Source: Pseudomonadota bacterium (lineage in GTDB: Bacteria; Pseudomonadota; Alphaproteobacteria; Rhizobiales; Rhizobiaceae). Taken from it: a stretch of DNA of 9,014 bases. A program made the position numbers and the translations under genes. The stretch is from contig JAEWFU010000394.1 in NCBI GenBank assembly GCA_023388675.1, positions 1-9,014 of the forward strand. Direction: 5' to 3'. Below, one piece after another: positions 1 to 6,928 of the stretch; within the stretch, counting starts at the first letter, position 1, and the number at the start of each line of letters is the position of its first letter. Under the pieces are notes generated by a model. The model did not search any database, had not been told where the DNA came from, and worked only from the letters and a program-made list of their open reading frames with translations.

Positions 1-779
1 GCCATGATGCCGAGCGGCCCGCCCGACAGCACCACCCGCTCGTAGTCGAGCCCGGACATCAGCACCTCGACGCCCTTGCCCTCCTCGTAAAGCACGTTCT
101 CGAACGGCACTTCGACATCCTCGAACACCAGCTCGCCGGTATCGGAGCCGCGCATGCCCAGCTTGTCCAGCTTCTGCGCGACGGAAAAGCCTTTCATCCC
201 GCGCTCGATCAGGAAGGCGGTGATGCCGCGCGAGCCCATCGTCGGCTCCGTCTTGGCGTAGACGACCAGCGTGTTCGCCGCGGGGCCATTGGTGATCCAC
301 ATCTTCGAGCCGCTGAGCACGTAGCGGTCGTTCTTCTTGTCTGCCCGCAGCTTCATCGACACCACGTCCGATCCCGCGCCCGGCTCCGACATGGCGAGCG
401 CCCCCACGGCCTCGCCGGAGCAGAGCGCCGGCAGGTATTTCTGCTTCTGTTCCTGCGTGCCCCAGCGGTTGATCTGGTTGACGCACAGGTTGGAATGCGC
501 GCCATAGGAAAGCCCGACGGAGGCGGAGGCGCGGGTGATCTCCTCCATGGCAACGACATGGGCGAGATAACCCATGCCGGTGCCGCCGAAGTCGGGATCG
601 GCCGTCATACCCAGCAGGCCGAGCGCGCCCATCTCGCCCCAGAGGTGGGCGGGGAACTCGTTGGAACGATCGATCTCGCCAGCGAGCGGCGCGATCCTGT
701 CCTGCGCGAAGCGGCGCACCATGTCGCGCAGCGCGTCGATGTCCTCGCCGAGGCCGAAATTCATCACATGGTCGTACAT
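1..779 (-). CDS. ivd: Isovaleryl-CoA dehydrogenase, 3'-truncated by the window edge
   Basis: FAD-dependent acyl-CoA dehydrogenase that oxidises isovaleryl-CoA to 3-methylcrotonyl-CoA in leucine breakdown, passing electrons to ETF in the cytoplasm. The first 259 residues are present. The acyl-CoA dehydrogenase signature [10 protein letters not shown] lies at about 129-138 and the FAD-contacting KMWITNGP at 159-166. The block [14 protein letters not shown] (244-257) matches isovaleryl-CoA dehydrogenases closely. In this subfamily the catalytic base is the glutamate at this site (E247), rather than the more C-terminal glutamate of other acyl-CoA dehydrogenases. The start is set by a GGGGGAG ribosome site 6 bases upstream, just after the stop codon of the TetR gene. 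The 13-base gap implies co-transcription with that regulator. Family call is firm; substrate is inferred from the E247 block. The C-terminal part of a protein usually near 390 residues lies outside the window. Confidence 0.93.
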   Translation of the reverse strand, partial: MYDHVMNFGLGEDIDALRDMVRRFAQDRIAPLAGEIDRSNEFPAHLWGEMGALGLLGMTADPDFGGTGMGYLAHVVAMEEITRASASVGLSYGAHSNLCVNQINRWGTQEQKQKYLPALCSGEAVGALAMSEPGAGSDVVSMKLRADKKNDRYVLSGSKMWITNGPAANTLVVYAKTEPTMGSRGITAFLIERGMKGFSVAQKLDKLGMRGSDTGELVFEDVEVPFENVLYEEGKGVEVLMSGLDYERVVLSGGPLGIM

Positions 780-792
780 GGGTTTCTCCCCC

Positions 793-1392
793 TTATCTGT
801 CGCGCGCGCCCACGAGGCGCATCGTCATCTTGTGATAGGTATCCGTCACTTCGGCGACGGAAAGGCGTTCGTCCGGTCGGAACCAGACGATCACGCCCGT
901 GACCATCTGGATGATGGCCATCGCGGTCAGCGTCACGTCCTCGACCGTGAAAAGACCGGTATCGGCCCCTTCGCGAAGAATCTGTCGCAGTTCTTTTTCG
1001 TAACCCGCGCGAAACCGCAGGATCGTGGACAGCCGGTCGCGCGACAGCGACCGCAACTCCATATTGTTGACATGCGTCGAGTGCCGCCGCTCAACATGGA
1101 ACTCGATATGGTTCCTGACGAACGCTGCCAGCAGGGTCGCCGCGTCCCCGGCCGCCGGCCGGGCGGCCTCCCAGCTTGCGACCAGCGCGTTCATATGCGC
1201 CACCATGAGATCGTAGAGCAGGTCTTCCTTGGTCGGGAAATAGCGGTAGAGGGCAGCCGGTTGCACGCCGACCTCGGCTGCAAGCTGGCGCATCGACACC
1301 GCTTCGTAGCCGTAGCGCGCGATCAGGTTGACGGCCGCGTCACGGATCGCGGCTTGCGTCCTTTCGCCGTCCGATCCTGCCGTTCGCGCCAT
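793..1392 (-). CDS. TetR/AcrR-family transcriptional regulator of the downstream acyl-CoA dehydrogenase
   Basis: 199-residue one-domain repressor. Residues 10-60 form the TetR DNA-binding domain, with the helix-turn-helix near 33-52 ([10 protein letters not shown], then [14 protein letters not shown]). The C-terminal half (about 85-195) resembles TetR regulators of lipid and acyl-CoA catabolism such as KstR2/FadR-like proteins, including the GLFTVEDV and [10 protein letters not shown] stretches. An acyl-CoA ligand is therefore plausible but inferred. The ATG at 1392 is preferred over an in-frame ATG at 1431: a strong GGAGGA lies 5 bases before 1392, and the upstream choice would put the promoter and operator inside the coding sequence. 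The gene sits directly in front of isovaleryl-CoA dehydrogenase on the same strand, so it probably regulates itself and leucine catabolism. Its role resembles the LiuR/LiuQ regulators of other proteobacteria, though orthology to LiuQ is not shown. Confidence 0.9.
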   Translation of the reverse strand: MARTAGSDGERTQAAIRDAAVNLIARYGYEAVSMRQLAAEVGVQPAALYRYFPTKEDLLYDLMVAHMNALVASWEAARPAAGDAATLLAAFVRNHIEFHVERRHSTHVNNMELRSLSRDRLSTILRFRAGYEKELRQILREGADTGLFTVEDVTLTAMAIIQMVTGVIVWFRPDERLSVAEVTDTYHKMTMRLVGARDR

Positions 1393-1411
1393 CGCGTCCT
1401 CCAATGCGCAA

Positions 1412-1440
1412 GTAATAAAACGAACGTTCAATTAATTCAA
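1412..1440 (-). promoter_or_regulatory. Sigma70-like promoter of the tetR-ivd operon
   Basis: Read on the minus strand, TTGAAT (1440-1435) and TATTAC (1417-1412) are separated by exactly 17 bases. Each matches its consensus hexamer at four of six positions. Transcription would begin near 1404, giving a leader of about a dozen bases that is filled by the GGAGGA ribosome site. The stretch is clearly more AT-rich than the flanking coding sequence. Position and spacing are seen directly; promoter activity is inferred. Confidence 0.65.
1422..1429. promoter_or_regulatory. Putative TetR operator (GAACGTTC palindrome)
   Basis: A perfect 8-base palindrome, GAACGTTC, lies inside the 17-base spacer of the tetR promoter. 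Symmetry continues partly outward: of the next four bases on each side, two more pairs agree, giving six of eight per half-site. Similar GAACG/CGTTC half-sites are common for TetR regulators of acyl-CoA catabolism. Binding here would block RNA polymerase, which fits autorepression. The site also lies 14 bases before the divergent hydrolase start at 1443, so both directions could be affected. Confidence 0.6.
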
Positions 1441-1442
1441 GG

Positions 1443-2420
1443 ATGCCGAGAAAGAATATTTGCGGAACCCGCGCCAGCGATGCCTCGTTGAAAGGCATGC
1501 CGCAGTCGACCGGATTCTCCGCTGCGCGATTTCGACGATTGCCGCTCGTCACCGCCGCGGCAGGTTTCGTTGCAGTCTGCGCCATCATCCTTTCGCTTCT
1601 TCCTGAATGGATGCTTTTTCGCCAGCGTCTCGCTTTCAGCGTGTTCGACATGGAGGACAATGCGGTGCTCCGCCCCTTCGACCACACGACGCACGACGGG
1701 CTGAGGTTGCGGTCCTGGTACGTGCCTGCACAGGACGATAAACCGGTGGTGGTCTATTTCCCTGGTCGGGACGGCGACCTGTTGCGAAAGCCGGGGCATC
1801 TCCTCGAACTGACGGGGGACGGCTATGGCGTGCTGCTTGCCGGCTATCGCGGTTATGGCGGCAATCCGGGTGTTCCTCGCGAGTTCGACCTCTATCTCGA
1901 CGCGATCTCCATGCTCGGCCAGTTTGCGGAGAGGGTGGAGGCGCCGGGAGGTTTGGTGCTCTACGGCTATTCCATGGGAACGGGCATTGCCGCCAATACG
2001 GCTGCGCAAATGGAGGTAAACGCGGTCATACTGGAAGCTCCGATTTCGAACTTTCTGCAGGCGGTAAGACAGCAGGCGGGAAACGTGCCGGCCATCCTCG
2101 TGCGCTCGCGGTTCGACAACCTGTCCCGGATAGCCGAAATCAAGGCCCCGATCCTGCTTCTTGCAGGAGGGCAGGATCCGGTCACGCCGGCCGTGTTCGC
2201 CTGGGCGCTGGCGGAGGCGAACCCTGTGTTCGCCCATGTCGAGGTGATCGACGATGCGAACCACGTCAACATCATCCGGCTCGGGGGCAGGCAGGTCGTG
2301 CGCGATTTCCTTGCCCGGCTCTGGAGCGGACAAGAGCAGGGCGTAACAGTCGCACTGGCTTCCGGTTTCGGCGAAATTCTCCCTGTGCTGCCGGCTTTCC
2401 TTTCCAGGAGCGGAGAATGA
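1443..2420 (+). CDS. Membrane-anchored alpha/beta hydrolase (BEM46/ABHD13-like)
   Basis: 325-residue serine hydrolase of unknown substrate. A single hydrophobic helix at about 34-53 (LVTAAAGFVAVCAIILSLL) suggests an inner-membrane anchor. The catalytic domain follows, probably facing the periplasm. It shows an oxyanion-region FPGRDGD (106-112), the nucleophile elbow GYSMG with S177, a probable acid D245 in AGGQDPVTP, and a probable base H274 in DDANHVNI. The triad is thus complete. The family includes esterases, thioesterases and depalmitoylase-like enzymes; the substrate cannot be read from sequence. The start is uncertain. The ATG at 1443 has only an AAGG touching it, and the in-frame ATG at 1497 has AAAGG one base away; both leave the membrane helix intact. 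The gene diverges from tetR with about 50 bases between the two starts. Confidence 0.85.
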   Translation: MPRKNICGTRASDASLKGMPQSTGFSAARFRRLPLVTAAAGFVAVCAIILSLLPEWMLFRQRLAFSVFDMEDNAVLRPFDHTTHDGLRLRSWYVPAQDDKPVVVYFPGRDGDLLRKPGHLLELTGDGYGVLLAGYRGYGGNPGVPREFDLYLDAISMLGQFAERVEAPGGLVLYGYSMGTGIAANTAAQMEVNAVILEAPISNFLQAVRQQAGNVPAILVRSRFDNLSRIAEIKAPILLLAGGQDPVTPAVFAWALAEANPVFAHVEVIDDANHVNIIRLGGRQVVRDFLARLWSGQEQGVTVALASGFGEILPVLPAFLSRSGE

Positions 2421-2464
2421 TAGGCGGGCGTCCCGAAGCCACGCAGAAGCCTCTCGCGCAAATA

Positions 2465-2483
2465 TAGTTGACTCAGTCCACTA
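2465..2483. promoter_or_regulatory. Inverted repeat, likely operator of the MarR-GNAT gene
   Basis: TAGTTGAC-TCA-GTCCACTA has two 8-base arms with one mismatch around a 3-base centre. That size and symmetry is typical of MarR-family operators. A good -10 hexamer TATAGT (2463-2468, five of six to consensus) overlaps the left arm, though no convincing -35 was found upstream of it. The site lies about 40 bases before the MarR-GNAT start, so autoregulation by that protein is the simplest reading. Confidence 0.6.
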
Positions 2484-2524
2484 ATTGAAGGCAGGCTGAC
2501 TGTCGTGGATCGAGGACCTTTGCG

Positions 2525-3448
2525 ATGACCGAATTGGAGGAAAGCGTGCGCGGCGTGCGCGAATTCAACCGCTTCTACACGCGCACCATCGGTCTTCTCA
2601 ACGAGACGCTGACCGAAAGCGACTTCACGTTGACGGAAGCGCGCGTGCTCTTCGAGCTAGGGCACCGTGACGTGCCGACCGCCGCCGAAATCGCCGACGG
2701 TCTGCTGCTGGACCCGGCCTATCTGGCGCGCATTCTGCGTCGCTTTCGGGAAACGGGCCTGCTTGTCGTAGGCGCCGACCCGAAGGACCGTAGACGCCGC
2801 ACGTTAGAACTGACCGCTGAGGGGCAGCGGGCCTTGTCGGGATTGCAGGCGCGCTCCGAGCACCAGATATCGGCGATGATGGCCGGGCTGAACCCGGTCG
2901 GCAGGCAGAACCTGCTCGATGCCATGGCGCGGATTCGCGAGACGCTCGGGCAGCCTGCGACGTTGGCTTCGCCGGTGACGCTGCATTCGCACGAGCCGGG
3001 CGACATCGGCTGGGTCATCCAGCGGCAGGCAAGCCTCTACGCCGATGAGTATGGCTGGAACATCGAGTTCGAGGCGTTGATTGCAGGCATCTGCGCGGAT
3101 TTTCTCCGCGGCTACCAGCCGGAACGCGAATTCTGCTGGATCGCGAAGCGCAACGGCGAGCGCCTCGGCGCGGTGTTTCTTGTCAGGCAGGACGAGGAAG
3201 AGGCGAAGCTGAGGCTGCTCCACGTTGAACGGGCGGCGCGCGGCGCCGGGGTCGGCGCCATGCTGGTTGCGCGCTGCGTCGAGCAGGCCCGCCAGTGCGG
3301 TTACCTCCGGCTGACGCTCTGGACCAACTCCATACTGGCCGATGCCCGGCGGCTCTATGAACGGGCAGGCTTCGCGCTGGAGCGGGAGGAGCCGCATTTC
3401 AGCTTCGGCAAGAACCTTATCGGCCAGTATTGGCGACTGGACCTCTGA
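2525..3448 (+). CDS. MarR-family regulator fused to a GNAT N-acetyltransferase
   Basis: 307-residue two-domain protein. Residues 1-145 are a MarR winged helix: recognition region near 50-75 (AAEIADGLLLDPAYLARIL) and wing with the family's DPKDRRRRTLELTAEGQ at 85-101. Residues about 150-307 are a GNAT acetyltransferase: the acetyl-CoA loop RGAGVGAML at 239-247 and the LYERAGF segment at 277-283. MarR-GNAT fusions are a known architecture, frequent in proteobacteria. The acetylated substrate is usually unknown, with a small amine or amino acid possible, and none can be assigned here. The start is supported by GAGGA 8 bases upstream. It stands alone on its strand after the hydrolase (104-base gap) and converges on the aminotransferase with 12 bases between the stops. 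No hairpin terminator is visible in that gap. Confidence 0.92.
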   Translation: MTELEESVRGVREFNRFYTRTIGLLNETLTESDFTLTEARVLFELGHRDVPTAAEIADGLLLDPAYLARILRRFRETGLLVVGADPKDRRRRTLELTAEGQRALSGLQARSEHQISAMMAGLNPVGRQNLLDAMARIRETLGQPATLASPVTLHSHEPGDIGWVIQRQASLYADEYGWNIEFEALIAGICADFLRGYQPEREFCWIAKRNGERLGAVFLVRQDEEEAKLRLLHVERAARGAGVGAMLVARCVEQARQCGYLRLTLWTNSILADARRLYERAGFALEREEPHFSFGKNLIGQYWRLDL

Positions 3449-3460
3449 GATCCCCGACAG

Positions 3461-4567
3461 TCATCCCCGCGCTGCCGCCAGGGCTGCCGGAAGTTCCTGC
3501 TCGAACAGGTCGATTTCAGCTTCGGGGCCGACACTGACTCTTATGCAGCGATCGAGCACCGGTGCCATCGGCTTGCGCACGAATACGTCGCGCGCGATCA
3601 GCGCCTGCATGACCTTGAGCGCGAATGCGCTATCTCCGCCGCAATCGAAGGTGACGAAATTGGTGGCCGACGGCAGCGGCTTCTGGCCGTTGGCCTCCGC
3701 GATCGCTGCGATCCGGTCCCGGCATGAAGCGACTGAATCGATCACGGAACGAAGGTAGCCCTGATCGGCGAGCGCGGCCAGCGCCGCGGTCTGCGCGATG
3801 CGGTTGACGCCGAAATGGTTGCGAACCTTGTCGAACGCCCGAATCGTCTCGGTCTCGCCTATGGCGTAGCCGCAGCGCAGTCCGGCCAGGCCGTAGGCTT
3901 TCGAAAAGGTACGCATTCGCAGGACGTTGGGCCGCGTGACGTCGAGCGGTGGAATGGCCGAGGCCGGGGCGGTTTCGCCATAGGCTTCGTCGAGAACAAG
4001 CAGCGTCGTTTCCGGCAGGGCCTCGATCAGCCGCGAGACGTCCGTGGCGTCCCACCATGTGCCCATCGGATTGTCAGGGTTGGAGAGATAGACCAGCGGC
4101 GCATTTTCGCGCCGGGCCATCTCGGCCAACCCTTGCAGGTTTTCACGATCGTCCACATAAGGCACGGTCACCAATCGCCCGCCGAAACCCGCAACATGAT
4201 AGTTGAAGGTCGGATAGGCGCCGAGCGAGGTCACGACTGGCTGCCCGGGTTCCACGAACAGCCGCACGATCAGCCCCAGCAATCCGTCGATCCCCTCGCC
4301 GACCGTGATGTTTTCCGGTGCGACGCCAAGATGAGTGGCCAGCGCCACCTTCAGGTCGTGGTTTTCTGGATCGGCGTATTTCCATACGTCGCCCGCCGCC
4401 TCGGCAATGGCAGTCTTGACCGCGGGCGAAGGACCGAAGCCGCTTTCATTGGCGCCGATGCGCGCACGAAAGGGGCGTCCGCGCTGGCGCTCCTGTGTTT
4501 CGGGGCCGACGAACGGCACAGTCGCAGGCAATGTTGCGGCAAGGGCTGTGAGGGCAGGGCGGTTCAT
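3461..4567 (-). CDS. HisC-like PLP-dependent aminotransferase (class I/II)
   Basis: 368-residue fold-type I aminotransferase related to histidinol-phosphate aminotransferase. Numbering from the chosen ATG: N-terminal ANESGFGPSP (39-48), NPDNPMG with the cofactor-ring asparagine region (163-169), LDEAY with D193 and Y196, Schiff-base lysine K223 in FSKAYGLAG, phosphate-binding R231 in GLRCGY, and substrate-carboxylate R343 in CIRVSVG. All core catalytic residues are present, so it should be active. The GANESGFGPSP and WKYADPENHDL stretches differ from canonical HisC and I associate them with an uncharacterised rhizobial subgroup. A role in histidine synthesis is therefore not assumed. ATG 4567 is preferred over an in-frame TTG at 4576, although neither has a clear ribosome site. 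It follows the serine hydrolase by 38 bases and probably shares its transcript, perhaps translated partly through coupling. Confidence 0.88.
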   Translation of the reverse strand: MNRPALTALAATLPATVPFVGPETQERQRGRPFRARIGANESGFGPSPAVKTAIAEAAGDVWKYADPENHDLKVALATHLGVAPENITVGEGIDGLLGLIVRLFVEPGQPVVTSLGAYPTFNYHVAGFGGRLVTVPYVDDRENLQGLAEMARRENAPLVYLSNPDNPMGTWWDATDVSRLIEALPETTLLVLDEAYGETAPASAIPPLDVTRPNVLRMRTFSKAYGLAGLRCGYAIGETETIRAFDKVRNHFGVNRIAQTAALAALADQGYLRSVIDSVASCRDRIAAIAEANGQKPLPSATNFVTFDCGGDSAFALKVMQALIARDVFVRKPMAPVLDRCIRVSVGPEAEIDLFEQELPAALAAARG

Positions 4568-4605
4568 GATCGGCAAAGGCTTGAGCAGGTTGCGGATGCT
4601 GCGCT

Positions 4606-5781
4606 TTACAGCGTTTCATAAGCTTTGGCGATCTGCGAAAGCATGGCGATCTCCAGCGCGGTTGCATCGTCGTCGCTGGCTTCGGGGCGTGACGAGGTCT
4701 TGGCGATGACCACGCGGCTTTGCGGGTCGGCCCACAGCCACTGACCGTGGATGCCCACGGCGGCGAGGGTGCCGCGACCGTCGCCGACATCATACCAGCA
4801 GGAGCGATAGCGCCCGTTCTCGAACATGTCTGCGAAATTGCTGTCCACCCAGGCCTGCCGGTCGCCATTGGTGCGCATGTCCTCGATCCAGTCGCGCGGG
4901 ATGACGCGCGTGCCATCGGCCATGCGGCCGTCGTTCATCACGAGTTGGCCCAGCCGGGCAAGATCGCGCGTGGTGATGCAGACGCCGCCGGCAGCCCGCG
5001 CCGTGCCGACCCGCTCGACCGTGACGTGTGCCGCGCCGTGCGCGCCCATTGCGCGCCACAGACGGTTCGCCAAGTAAAGATGATAGCGCACGCCCGTCGC
5101 GCGCTCGATGACGAGGCCGAGGAGGTCCGTATTGGGCGAGGCGTAATAGAACTGCCTGCCATGGCCGTGCCCGCGCCGCCCGAGCGTGGCGAGGAACGCC
5201 TCCATCGTTTCCGGTTGGCTGTCGCCGCGCTCCGGGTTCCACAGCATGGCGCGGCGATAGCGGTCGAACGCCCCGCCGTCGTCCAGATACTCCTCGTCGA
5301 AATCGAGGTCGACGGTCATGTCGAGCAGGTCGCGGACGCGCGCGTCACCGTAGGCGGAGCCCTGCATCGACGGGACGTAACGCGTGACGGGTGCGTCCGG
5401 ATCCAGCAAGCCTTCGCCGGCGGCGATCCCCGCGAGCAGGCCGGTGACCGACTTGCTGATCGAGAAGATCACGTGCGGGCGCGCCGGATCGGCATTCTCC
5501 GCCAGCCATTCCGCGATCACTGCACCGTCGCGCATGACCACCAGATGATCGGTATGCGAACGTTCCATGTGAGCCAGCACTCCGATGGACTTCCCATCGA
5601 TGTCTTCGAGGGAAAGCTTTTGCAGGGCTGCGGGGCCGGGAGAGGGGGCTTCGTTCCCGGATGCCGTGGCAATTTCCGCAGTTGGGACGAACTCGGCCAC
5701 GTGCTGGAAGCTGTAGCGGCTGAAAGGATGCGTTCGCCAGTCGGCAAGCGTGATGTCGGAACGCTTGAAACTGTCGGTCAT
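4606..5781 (-). CDS. Cytoplasmic serine hydrolase, beta-lactamase/NylB-like (PF00144 type)
   Basis: 391-residue enzyme of the class C beta-lactamase superfamily. From the chosen start it shows the nucleophile motif S107-I-S-K110 (in FSISKSVTG), a Tyr element YYASPNTDLLG with Y213, and HGQW at 345-348 in the place of the third KTG-like motif. The Y-x-S-x-N-TD-LG pattern and the tryptophan-rich third motif are closer to 6-aminohexanoate-dimer hydrolase (NylB) and related esterases/amidases than to true beta-lactamases. There is no signal peptide, so it probably acts in the cytoplasm on a small amide or ester, not in antibiotic resistance. The ATG at 5781 is chosen because GGGGAG lies 6 bases upstream; the longer reading from 5886 would translate through a terminator. 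It precedes the HisC-like aminotransferase, probably as one operon. The natural substrate is unknown. Confidence 0.87.
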   Translation of the reverse strand: MTDSFKRSDITLADWRTHPFSRYSFQHVAEFVPTAEIATASGNEAPSPGPAALQKLSLEDIDGKSIGVLAHMERSHTDHLVVMRDGAVIAEWLAENADPARPHVIFSISKSVTGLLAGIAAGEGLLDPDAPVTRYVPSMQGSAYGDARVRDLLDMTVDLDFDEEYLDDGGAFDRYRRAMLWNPERGDSQPETMEAFLATLGRRGHGHGRQFYYASPNTDLLGLVIERATGVRYHLYLANRLWRAMGAHGAAHVTVERVGTARAAGGVCITTRDLARLGQLVMNDGRMADGTRVIPRDWIEDMRTNGDRQAWVDSNFADMFENGRYRSCWYDVGDGRGTLAAVGIHGQWLWADPQSRVVIAKTSSRPEASDDDATALEIAMLSQIAKAYETL

Positions 5782-5850
5782 TGCGAACTCCCCGAATCCC
5801 GTGTTTGCACTCGCGCGCCGATTGGCGACATGGCGGACGGTGAAGTCAAT
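5782..5850 (-). promoter_or_regulatory. Probable promoter region of the serine hydrolase-aminotransferase pair
   Basis: Because the porin terminator ends at 5851 and the serine hydrolase starts at 5781, its promoter is expected in these 69 bases unless readthrough drives it. A TTGACT hexamer at 5849-5844 (minus strand) is a fair -35, sitting directly after the terminator T-run. No convincing -10 stands at the right distance, the best being a poor CCAATC/GCCAAT. Apart from the GGGGAG ribosome site near the start codon I see nothing else here. Confidence 0.35.
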
Positions 5851-5878
5851 AAAAAAGCCCGGCGGTTGCCCGCCGGAC
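5851..5878 (-). terminator. Intrinsic terminator of the porin gene
   Basis: On the minus strand GTCCGGCGG-GCAA-CCGCCGGGC forms a 9-base-pair GC-rich stem (one G-U pair) closed by a GNRA-type GCAA tetraloop, followed at once by six T. It begins about 25 bases after the porin stop. It should end the porin transcript before the serine hydrolase gene. On the plus strand only three T follow the stem, so it is probably one-directional. Confidence 0.93.
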
Positions 5879-5902
5879 TTTGTCATGGTTCGTTTGAGGG
5901 GA

Positions 5903-6928
5903 TCAGAAGCTGCGGGTTACGCGCAGCATGCCTTCCCAAGCCTCTGGGCCTCCAGAAATTTTCGTGTAGCGGACCTCCGGCAGCACTTCGAGGTTCTCGA
6001 TCGGGGTCAGAGCGAGGCCGCCCTTCGCCTGCCAGGCGCTGTCGCTGCCGGTCGTCGCGTCGAACCACTGCAGGTAGCCGTTGACGGCAATCTTCTCGTT
6101 CAGCTTGACCTCGGCATGCGCCAGGATCGACCACTCCGAGGTCTCGCCGCTGCCCGGATTGACAGCGCCGTAGGTGCCGCTTTCGCTGCTGCTGTAGAGG
6201 ACGTGCACGCCCAGCGCGAAGGGGTCGAAGTTTACGCGCCCCACGGCCTTTGCGCCCCACGAATCGTCGGGATTGTCGTAGCCGACCATGCCGCCGATCG
6301 AGCCCCAGTCCTTGCGGTAGATCGCGCCAGCCTCGACGTTCGGCTCGAACTGTCCGGTTCCGGTCTCGATGGCCGCGATGACGGCGGAAAAGCCATTGGC
6401 CGCTTCGTAGGTATAGGACAGCTCGCCGCTATTGTAGATCTGGCCGGCGAAATCGCCTTCGAACTCGCCCGGCGCGCCGTAGTCACCGAAGAATCGCGCG
6501 TAGGGATTGTCGGTCTTGCCGAGGAGAAGCGTGCCGCTGCCCATCTGCAATTCCATGAAGAGCTGGTCGGCGTAGACATCGTTGCCGCCGAGCGAGTTCC
6601 ATTCGAAAAACAGATGGGCGAAGCCGCGCAGCGTACCCCATTCGGTCTCGGAGCGGACATCGAAGCTCGGGGCGAAACGGGCGGTCTTTGAAAAGACATA
6701 AGGAAGGCCCTCGACCTTCACATAGTCCATTTTATAGCGCATATAGCCGCCGATCTGAAGGCAGGTCTCGGTTCCAGGTATATAGAAGAAGCCGGCGCCA
6801 TAGACGTCGCATATGCGAACATATTCCATGGGTTCCGGTTCTGCATATACTACGGCATCTGCCGCGTGTACTGCAGAAACGCCGGACAGGGACGCAAGAG
6901 ATAAAAAGATAGCGCCGCGAAAATTCAT
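5903..6928 (-). CDS. Outer-membrane porin, alphaproteobacterial Porin_2 family (RopA/Omp2-like)
   Basis: 341-residue general-diffusion porin, expected as a 16-strand trimeric beta barrel in the outer membrane. A signal peptide (residues 1-22, positive MNFR start, hydrophobic core, VHA cleavage site before ADA) directs export. The first mature segment carries the family hallmark YVRICDVYGAGFFYIPG and then TCLQIGGYMRYK. Its two cysteines, C40 and C56, are conserved in Brucella/rhizobial porins. The rest is alternating aromatic beta-strand sequence ending in phenylalanine (VTRSF), the usual recognition signal for outer-membrane insertion. Length is at the short end of the usual range. The start is backed by GGAGA 7 bases upstream. 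A hairpin lies in the 5' leader and an intrinsic terminator follows the gene, so it is probably a single-gene transcript. The family is confined largely to Hyphomicrobiales and supports that assignment of the host. Confidence 0.95.
   Translation of the reverse strand: MNFRGAIFLSLASLSGVSAVHAADAVVYAEPEPMEYVRICDVYGAGFFYIPGTETCLQIGGYMRYKMDYVKVEGLPYVFSKTARFAPSFDVRSETEWGTLRGFAHLFFEWNSLGGNDVYADQLFMELQMGSGTLLLGKTDNPYARFFGDYGAPGEFEGDFAGQIYNSGELSYTYEAANGFSAVIAAIETGTGQFEPNVEAGAIYRKDWGSIGGMVGYDNPDDSWGAKAVGRVNFDPFALGVHVLYSSSESGTYGAVNPGSGETSEWSILAHAEVKLNEKIAVNGYLQWFDATTGSDSAWQAKGGLALTPIENLEVLPEVRYTKISGGPEAWEGMLRVTRSF

Noticed and set aside
574..1491. 305-residue open frame on the plus strand over tetR and ivd
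   Set aside because: It is antisense to two well-supported genes, rich in Arg/Pro/Ser as expected from GC-rich shadow frames, with no recognisable domain or ribosome site.
1437..2333. 298-residue open frame on the minus strand opposite the alpha/beta hydrolase
   Set aside because: It would overlap the tetR promoter and has low-complexity His/Arg-rich composition; the plus-strand frame has a complete catalytic triad.
4606..5781. Antibiotic-resistance beta-lactamase
   Set aside because: No signal peptide, YASPN rather than Y-[AS]-N, and HGQW in place of KTG; these fit NylB-like esterases/amidases better.
5782..5886. N-terminal extension of the serine hydrolase to 5886
   Set aside because: It would translate through the porin terminator hairpin; the ATG at 5781 has a GGGGAG site at ideal spacing.
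4720..6084. 454-residue open frame on the plus strand, longer than the serine hydrolase it opposes
   Set aside because: It runs across the hydrolase gene, the porin terminator and the porin 3' end without any family motif. Length alone is explained by high GC lacking stop codons.
5750..6691. 313-residue open frame on the plus strand opposite the porin
   Set aside because: Shadow of the porin gene, whose signal peptide, cysteine pair and terminal phenylalanine are unambiguous.
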